This document shows, piece after piece, positions 21,848 to 25,263 of a stretch of 25,263 bases of DNA. Both the position numbers and the translations under genes were made by a program. The DNA comes from a virus. The stretch covers positions 1-25,263 of IMG/VR virus record IMGVR_UViG_3300027754_000402; one strand, 5' to 3'. Below the pieces are notes generated by a model. The model was given only the letters and a program-made list of their open reading frames with translations, searched no databases and was not told the DNA's origin. How positions within the stretch are numbered: the stretch's first letter is position 1; every line of letters begins with the position of its first letter.

Positions 21848-21889
21848 TACACTTGGGGTATAGACGCACACCTAAACCTCTAGTATAGT
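21848..21889 (+). promoter_or_regulatory. Second rightward promoter with Cro-type operators
   Basis: -35 TAGACG (21861-21866), 17-base spacer, -10 TATAGT (21884-21889). Operators TACACTTGGGGTATA (21848-21862) and TAAACCTCTAGTATA (21873-21887) match TAYACC-NNN-GGTRTA at 11 and 10 of 12 positions, centres 25 bp apart. The whole 50 bp is similar to the leftward promoter read on the other strand. The untranslated leader holds two hairpins (21908-21921; CGCGCC/GGCGCG 21951-21968). Confidence 0.7.
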
Positions 21890-21987
21890 TACCTCAACGC
21901 CAAGCAATACCGCTGGCGGTAATTAAGGGGAATAATATTAACAACAACCACGCGCCAACACCGGCGCGGGATCAAATAGGGGGAGTT

Positions 21988-22107
21988 ATGACGTGGTGGA
22001 TGCGGTTAATTGACAGATCTATAGAGTTCACAATTAATCTGGTTTTGTATTTTTCTTTGAACATTTGCATTTTGGTATTATTAAACGCTATGCAATGTAA
22101 ATGTTAA
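21988..22107 (+). CDS. 39-residue membrane peptide
   Basis: MTWWMRLIDRSIEFTINLVL opens the product: an amphipathic start, then a hydrophobic helix (about residues 14-33) and the end NAMQCKC. AGGGGGAGTT directly before the ATG is a very strong ribosome site, repeated almost identically before the next gene (22122). First gene under the Cro-type promoter. A membrane-acting role is inferred; no family known. Confidence 0.6.
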   Translation: MTWWMRLIDRSIEFTINLVLYFSLNICILVLLNAMQCKC

Positions 22108-22121
22108 AAATGGGGGGAGTT

Positions 22122-22697
22122 ATGGGAACAGATATACACGGCGTTTTTCAGCGCAAAGATAAGCAAACGAGTAAATGGTATGACATTGCCAGCAACTACA
22201 AGCAGGATAGGCATTACCAACTTTTTGCGGTTCTTGCTGGTGTTCGTAATGGTTTTGGCTTTGCGGGCTTTCCAACAGGTGAGTCCGTTGCGATAATTTC
22301 TGAGCCAAGGGGGTTCCCAAAAGATTTTCCAATGGATGACGAAAGCCACTCGCAGTGGATGGGCGATCACTCACACAGCTGGTTAACCGGCAAAGAGATG
22401 CTCGCTTGGTACGAAACAGCTCCCACGGTGCTTAAAACAGGCGTCCTCGATCGTGGCACATATGATAGCTGGGATGGTGCCAGCGTCCCAAATTCGTATT
22501 CTGCAAGCATTATCGGGCAAGGCATCGTTATAGTAAAAGACGACGAAGTTTACAAACAAGAGCAGCCAAGCTGGACACATATCCAGTGCACATGGAATAG
22601 CAACCTGCGCGAAGAATTGGCATATTTTTTTGAAGAAGTCGCTCGTCTAGTCTCCGAGCATGGTGAGGTGCGCTTTGTTTTTGGGTTTGATAGCTAA
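22122..22697 (+). CDS. Conserved phage/bacterial protein (MGTDIH family), unknown role
   Basis: Encodes 191 residues from the ATG at 22122 (GGGGGGAG upstream). MGTDIHGVFQRKDKQTSKWY, RHYQLFAVLAGVRNGFGFAG and ISEPRGFPKDF, then HSHSWLTGKEML are hallmarks of a family common in phages and bacteria that starts with GTDIH and contains Y-x-LFA-x-LA-x-VRNG and SEPRG-(L/F)-P. The conserved His/Asp and Glu-Pro-Arg residues suggest an enzyme or metal-binding protein, but no activity is established. Followed by small hypothetical genes. Confidence 0.65.
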   Translation: MGTDIHGVFQRKDKQTSKWYDIASNYKQDRHYQLFAVLAGVRNGFGFAGFPTGESVAIISEPRGFPKDFPMDDESHSQWMGDHSHSWLTGKEMLAWYETAPTVLKTGVLDRGTYDSWDGASVPNSYSASIIGQGIVIVKDDEVYKQEQPSWTHIQCTWNSNLREELAYFFEEVARLVSEHGEVRFVFGFDS

Positions 22698-22714
22698 TTT
22701 AACTAGGAGATTTT

Positions 22715-22909
22715 ATGGCGCTCGATTTACAGATAAGGGTAGAAACGAAAGACCCGACCAAATGGCTGGATGAGGCGACCACCAAGGCCAAGAAGTTGGC
22801 TGGCCGTCCAGAGCATTATCTAGGGGCTTCGGTGTTTGTATTCCTACCTGAGCGCGGCAGGTGTTTCACTAAACGGGCCGGCAGCTTGACGCTGGTAGCG
22901 CATGGGTAA
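22715..22909 (+). CDS. Small hypothetical protein
   Basis: Encodes 64 residues with TAGGAG before the ATG. MALDLQIRVETKDPTKWLDE then a Lys-rich helix and GASVFVFLPERGRCFTKRAG: alpha/beta, basic. No family recognised. Confidence 0.55.
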   Translation: MALDLQIRVETKDPTKWLDEATTKAKKLAGRPEHYLGASVFVFLPERGRCFTKRAGSLTLVAHG

Positions 22910-22918
22910 GGGCAAAAA

Positions 22919-23155
22919 ATGATTAGAACAATCAGCGAGCGGCTAGCAATAGCCAGTGAAGAATCGCCGCTTTTAGTCACGCGGGAGAGATTAGGCGACG
23001 GCATGGGGTTTGTTGCTCGGTTTGCCTCAACGGTAAAATCACAGCAGGCAATCGCCCGTGGTGATGAAAATATTGTCGGAATTTTTGACAGGTCTAGGAT
23101 TGAGCGATTCAAAACGCTGTCGCGCAAATGGGGGGCTGAAAATGGAATGGACTGA
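22919..23155 (+). CDS. Small hypothetical protein
   Basis: Encodes 78 residues; AAGGGC precedes the ATG. ISERLAIASEESPLLVTRER then strands GMGFVARFAST and a basic end IERFKTLSRKWGAENGMD. The end overlaps the next gene by 14 bases. Function unknown. Confidence 0.5.
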   Translation: MIRTISERLAIASEESPLLVTRERLGDGMGFVARFASTVKSQQAIARGDENIVGIFDRSRIERFKTLSRKWGAENGMD

Positions 23156-23324
23156 GCAAAACGACCACCGGCCTCCAGTGACGGGCCGCACGGTGGTGGA
23201 GGTTGTGGACAGACTGAGCGGCAGGACAATGAAAGGCCCAGCGCGTGAGTTTTGCTGGGAAAACGTAACCAAATATCGGGTGACAAGACTCGAAAATAAA
23301 ATGCAAAAAAACTTTCATCCGTAA
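23142..23324 (+). CDS. Small hypothetical protein
   Basis: Encodes 60 residues from the ATG at 23142 (GGGGG upstream; a longer frame from 23058 covers the previous gene). DHRPPVTGRTVVEVVDRLSG then FCWENVTKYRVTR resembles short phage proteins with a P-V-x-VEV start and a W-x-x-V-x-x-YRV end. Function unknown. Confidence 0.5.
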   Translation: MEWTEQNDHRPPVTGRTVVEVVDRLSGRTMKGPAREFCWENVTKYRVTRLENKMQKNFHP

Positions 23325-23330
23325 AATAGT

Positions 23331-23340
23331 TTGATATAAT
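23331..23340 (+). promoter_or_regulatory. Extended -10 promoter before the lysis genes
   Basis: TTGATATAAT gives a consensus -10 TATAAT (23335-23340) with TGn in front; the -35 at 16-18 bases (CTTTCAT) is poor. Same TTTGNTATANT form as at 15257 and 19851. Confidence 0.5.
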
Positions 23341-23373
23341 GAGCGCACACAAACAAACTAATAGGCTAGCAAA

Positions 23374-23556
23374 ATGTCAAAGTTCAACCCAGTAGAAGTG
23401 GCAAACTTCATAAACGCGCAAGAATATGTGCAGTTTGAATATCAAGTGCGCGGAAAGGTTCAAAGCCGTTTTGGTATCACAACTATTACAGCAGCAAAGT
23501 GGGTTGAACGTGTTATCTCATTAGGGTTGGTCAATGTCCAAGCCCTGAAGCATTAA
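23374..23556 (+). CDS. Small protein with possible winged-helix pattern
   Basis: Encodes 60 residues. FNPVEVANFINAQEYVQFEY then VRGKVQSRFGITTITAAKWV and ERVISLGLVNVQALKH: the helix, strand-turn (RFGITTITAAKWVERV) pattern recalls a small DNA-binding helix-turn-helix, but this is not firm. First gene after its extended -10 promoter; no strong ribosome site (AGGCTAGC). Confidence 0.5.
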   Translation: MSKFNPVEVANFINAQEYVQFEYQVRGKVQSRFGITTITAAKWVERVISLGLVNVQALKH

Positions 23557-23570
23557 AACCATGGTGATTC

Positions 23571-23756
23571 GTGCAAGTGCCACAACAAGTAATTGACCAT
23601 TGCCAAGCACACAAGCTGTGCAAGGGCTGCAAAATAGGCTGCACTGCGCCGGTCTCAGATCGTGATTTTGACGGCTGGGTCGAGTTGCAGATTGCAAAAA
23701 TAGAGGCGTTTTTAGCTGCGAAAAGGCAGCAAAATGCGGGAAATGTGGTAAAATAA
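23571..23756 (+). CDS. Small Cys/His zinc-motif protein
   Basis: Encodes 61 residues from GTG at 23571; GTG at 23577 is better spaced from GGTGA (23563-23567) and may be the true start. HCQAHKLCKGCKIGCTAP gives a C-x2-H-x2-C-x2-C-x3-C cluster, a pattern seen in a small phage family (CxxHxxCxGCxxxCxAP) of unknown role. Followed by 20 bases to the endolysin ATG. Confidence 0.55.
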   Translation: MQVPQQVIDHCQAHKLCKGCKIGCTAPVSDRDFDGWVELQIAKIEAFLAAKRQQNAGNVVK

Positions 23757-23776
23757 CACGAAAATAAGGGGAAATT

Positions 23777-24247
23777 ATGACGTTTGATGAATGCTTTACC
23801 CGCCTAATGGGCTATGAGGGCGGATATGTTAACAACCCAGCCGACCCCGGCGGTGAGACCAACTGGGGAATCAGCAAGCGGTCCTATCCGGCGCTTGACA
23901 TTAAGAACCTAACGCAGGCTGACGCCAAGGCCATTTACAAGCGTGATTTTTGGGATAAGTGCAAGTGCTCAAGGTTAGAATGCGGGTTGGATTTCGCCCT
24001 ATTTGATTGTGCGGTAAATAGCGGGACCAGTCAGGCCATTAAACTACTACAACAAACTCTCGGCGTAAAAGATGATGGAGTTCTTGGAGAAGTAACGATT
24101 GAGGCGATCAGGCAAGAAGGCAGAGATAGAAGGCTAACAGCCAAATTTCTCGGCCACAGGCTGCAATTTATGACCAATCTTCGCCCATGGGACACATTCA
24201 GCAAAGGCTGGGCGCGCAGGATAGCCGAGCAGTTGGTGAACCTATGA
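23777..24247 (+). CDS. Endolysin, glycoside hydrolase family 108
   Basis: Encodes 156 residues. The catalytic region MGYEGGYVNNPADPGGETNW (11-30, Glu14 the likely acid) followed by GISKRSYP is diagnostic of GH108 (N-acetylmuramidase). A C-terminal peptidoglycan-binding type 3 segment is seen in AIKLLQQTLGVKDDGVLGEV. No signal peptide, so release needs a holin, supplied by the next gene (ATGA overlap at 24244). AAGGGG ribosome site. It cleaves the cell-wall glycan at the end of infection. Confidence 0.92.
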   Translation: MTFDECFTRLMGYEGGYVNNPADPGGETNWGISKRSYPALDIKNLTQADAKAIYKRDFWDKCKCSRLECGLDFALFDCAVNSGTSQAIKLLQQTLGVKDDGVLGEVTIEAIRQEGRDRRLTAKFLGHRLQFMTNLRPWDTFSKGWARRIAEQLVNL

Positions 24248-24672
24248 GCCTAAACCCACTAACCGACGCGCTGCTAGGATTCGGCAAAATAGCTCTGGAC
24301 AAATTTGTTCCCGACCCGAAAGCCAAGGCGGAGATGGCGCTAGAACTCGAAAAACTTCACGCAGCTGGGAATAGCGAGCAACTCCAAGCGCAGGTGCAGT
24401 TAATCTTGGCGCAGGCGGACATCAACAAGATCGAGGCGGCCAGTTCAGATCGTTTTGTGGCTGGTTGGAGGCCGTTTATTGGCTGGGTATGTGGCTTTGC
24501 TTTGGCATACGACTTCATTGCAGAGCCGTTTTTGCGGTATGTATCGCAAGTGGTGTTCAGCTACTCGGGGGCGTTCCCAATCATCAACACAGACGCTCTG
24601 AGCACCATTCTGATGGGGATGCTAGGCCTAGGTGCCATGCGCACAATTGAGAAAATGGGGGGTAAGGCATGA
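24244..24672 (+). CDS. Holin, 3TM family
   Basis: Encodes 142 residues from the ATG at 24244. An amphipathic Lys/Glu/Gln-rich N-terminal part (FVPDPKAKAEMALELEKLHA), then AASSDRFVAGWRPFIGWVCG begins the first clear membrane helix (about residues 80-100) and a last one near 117-135 (LSTILMGMLGLGAMRTIEK). This RPFIGW...LLxGMLGLGxxRTxEK pattern is the 3TM holin of GTA and phage lysis modules (Holin_3TM). It would form membrane holes that let the endolysin out. Overlaps both neighbours (ATGA). Confidence 0.85.
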   Translation: MSLNPLTDALLGFGKIALDKFVPDPKAKAEMALELEKLHAAGNSEQLQAQVQLILAQADINKIEAASSDRFVAGWRPFIGWVCGFALAYDFIAEPFLRYVSQVVFSYSGAFPIINTDALSTILMGMLGLGAMRTIEKMGGKA

Positions 24673-24947
24673 GCCCGAAAGATTTTGCAGAGCTACTACC
24701 AGTCCACGAAGGCGGTGTCACTTTAACCCATAACGATTTCAATGCTTATAACCAAAGCGTGGAGCGGTTTATGGATGAAGATGACCATTACGACTGGGAA
24801 AGCGACGAAGCTAAGCGGTTAGCTATAGAGACAGCAGAGGTTTGGACTCTGCAATGGTACCCGGAAAGCCCTATATCATTCCATGCAATCGCAGCACCAA
24901 CATTGCACGACCTGCTGCGCATAGCTAACAGTGAGAGGTATAAGTGA
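24669..24947 (+). CDS. Hypothetical acidic protein
   Basis: Encodes 92 residues: MSPKDFAELLPVHEGGVTLT, then RFMDEDDHYDWESDEAKRLA and VWTLQWYPESPISFHAIAAP. Strongly acidic in the middle, with a helix LHDLLRIANSERYK at the end. Overlaps the holin stop and the next start by 4 bases. Its place after the holin might suggest a spanin, but no lipobox or membrane helix is present. Function unknown. Confidence 0.6.
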   Translation: MSPKDFAELLPVHEGGVTLTHNDFNAYNQSVERFMDEDDHYDWESDEAKRLAIETAEVWTLQWYPESPISFHAIAAPTLHDLLRIANSERYK

Positions 24948-25263
24948 AATACTCACAAGAGGATAAGGCGCGCATGCAGATAGAGCACAGAAGCGTTGGC
25001 GACCTAATACCATACGCGCTCAACTCACGCACTCACAGCGAAGCGCAAGTGACTCAAATCGCGGCCAGCATTAGAGAGTTTGGATTCACCAACCCGTTAT
25101 TGGTAGACGAGCAGGGCGGCATAATCGCCGGCCATGGGCGGCTAATGGCGGCTAAGAAGCTAGGCATGGCTGAGGTGCCTACAATCACCCTGCCGGGGCT
25201 AACAACAGCGCAGAAGAAGGCGTATGTTATAGCTGACAACAAACTTGCGCTTAATGCTGGGTG
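24944..25263 (+). CDS. ParB/Srx-domain protein, 3' end outside window
   Basis: GTG at 24944 overlaps the previous stop; ATG at 24974 is an alternative start. 106 residues are visible: VGDLIPYALNSRTHSEAQVT, then SIREFGFTNPLLVDEQGGII, AGHGRLMAAKKLGMAEVP and YVIADNKLALN. This is the ParB-like N-terminal nuclease/CTPase fold (GHGRLxAA motif) found in phages, often fused to a DNA N4/N6-adenine or cytosine methyltransferase. Whether that domain follows cannot be seen. It may modify phage DNA before packaging. Confidence 0.8.
   Translation, partial: MKYSQEDKARMQIEHRSVGDLIPYALNSRTHSEAQVTQIAASIREFGFTNPLLVDEQGGIIAGHGRLMAAKKLGMAEVPTITLPGLTTAQKKAYVIADNKLALNAG

Overview
The window is part of a tailed double-stranded DNA phage genome (or a prophage) of podovirus type. 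Virion genes include three P22-style DNA-ejection proteins and a tailspike with a P22-like head-binding domain. The early regions are organised as in lambda: a leftward recombination operon and a rightward Cro-first operon. The families suggest a gammaproteobacterial, possibly aquatic, host. No integrase, CI-type repressor, terminase, portal or capsid gene lies in the window. The ParB-type gene cut off at the right edge may lead on to the packaging genes. No tRNA, rRNA, CRISPR array or insertion sequence was found.

Layout. (1) 1-8419, plus strand: end of a fibre-like protein, small virion-region proteins, ejection proteins (2269-6296) and tailspike (6671-8419). (2) 8544-9324, plus: a basic peptide, a multi-pass membrane protein and two overlapping, related single-helix membrane proteins. 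(3) 12978 down to 9332, minus: early left operon with a Rad52-like annealing protein, a lambda-exonuclease-family nuclease and several unknowns, including two genes of about 40 codons. (4) 13119-14998, plus: Cro-like repressor, DUF551-like protein, dUTPase, DUF3310 protein and small proteins, closed by a terminator. (5) 15003-15849: a minus-strand minigene with its own promoter and terminator, divergent from a strong plus-strand promoter that precedes about 550 nt of hairpin-rich DNA without a convincing gene. (6) 15850-19824, plus: two small proteins, a PAPS-reductase-like PP-loop protein flanked by a partial gene duplication, a helicase behind an RBS-occluding hairpin, and a zinc-ribbon/Toprim primase. 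(7) 19894-21841, plus: small genes, HTH protein, NinB-like protein, HNH-like protein and RuvC-like resolvase. (8) 21848-25263, plus: a second Cro-type operator/promoter, small genes, endolysin, holin, and a ParB-like gene running off the end.

Regulation. Three promoters (leftward at 13.05 kb, rightward at 13.14 kb, rightward at 21.87 kb) share one geometry: TAGAC(G/T), 17 bp, TA(T/C)A(G/C)T, with two 15-bp operators of form TAYACC-NNN-GGTRTA whose centres are 25 bp apart, one touching the -35 and one the -10. The likely ligand is the 62-residue Cro-like protein. A second promoter class has an extended -10 (TTTGNTATANT; 15.26, 19.86 and 23.34 kb).

The least explained parts are the 15.0-15.85 kb segment, the operator trio, the duplication around the PAPS-reductase gene and the overlapping membrane-protein genes at 9 kb.
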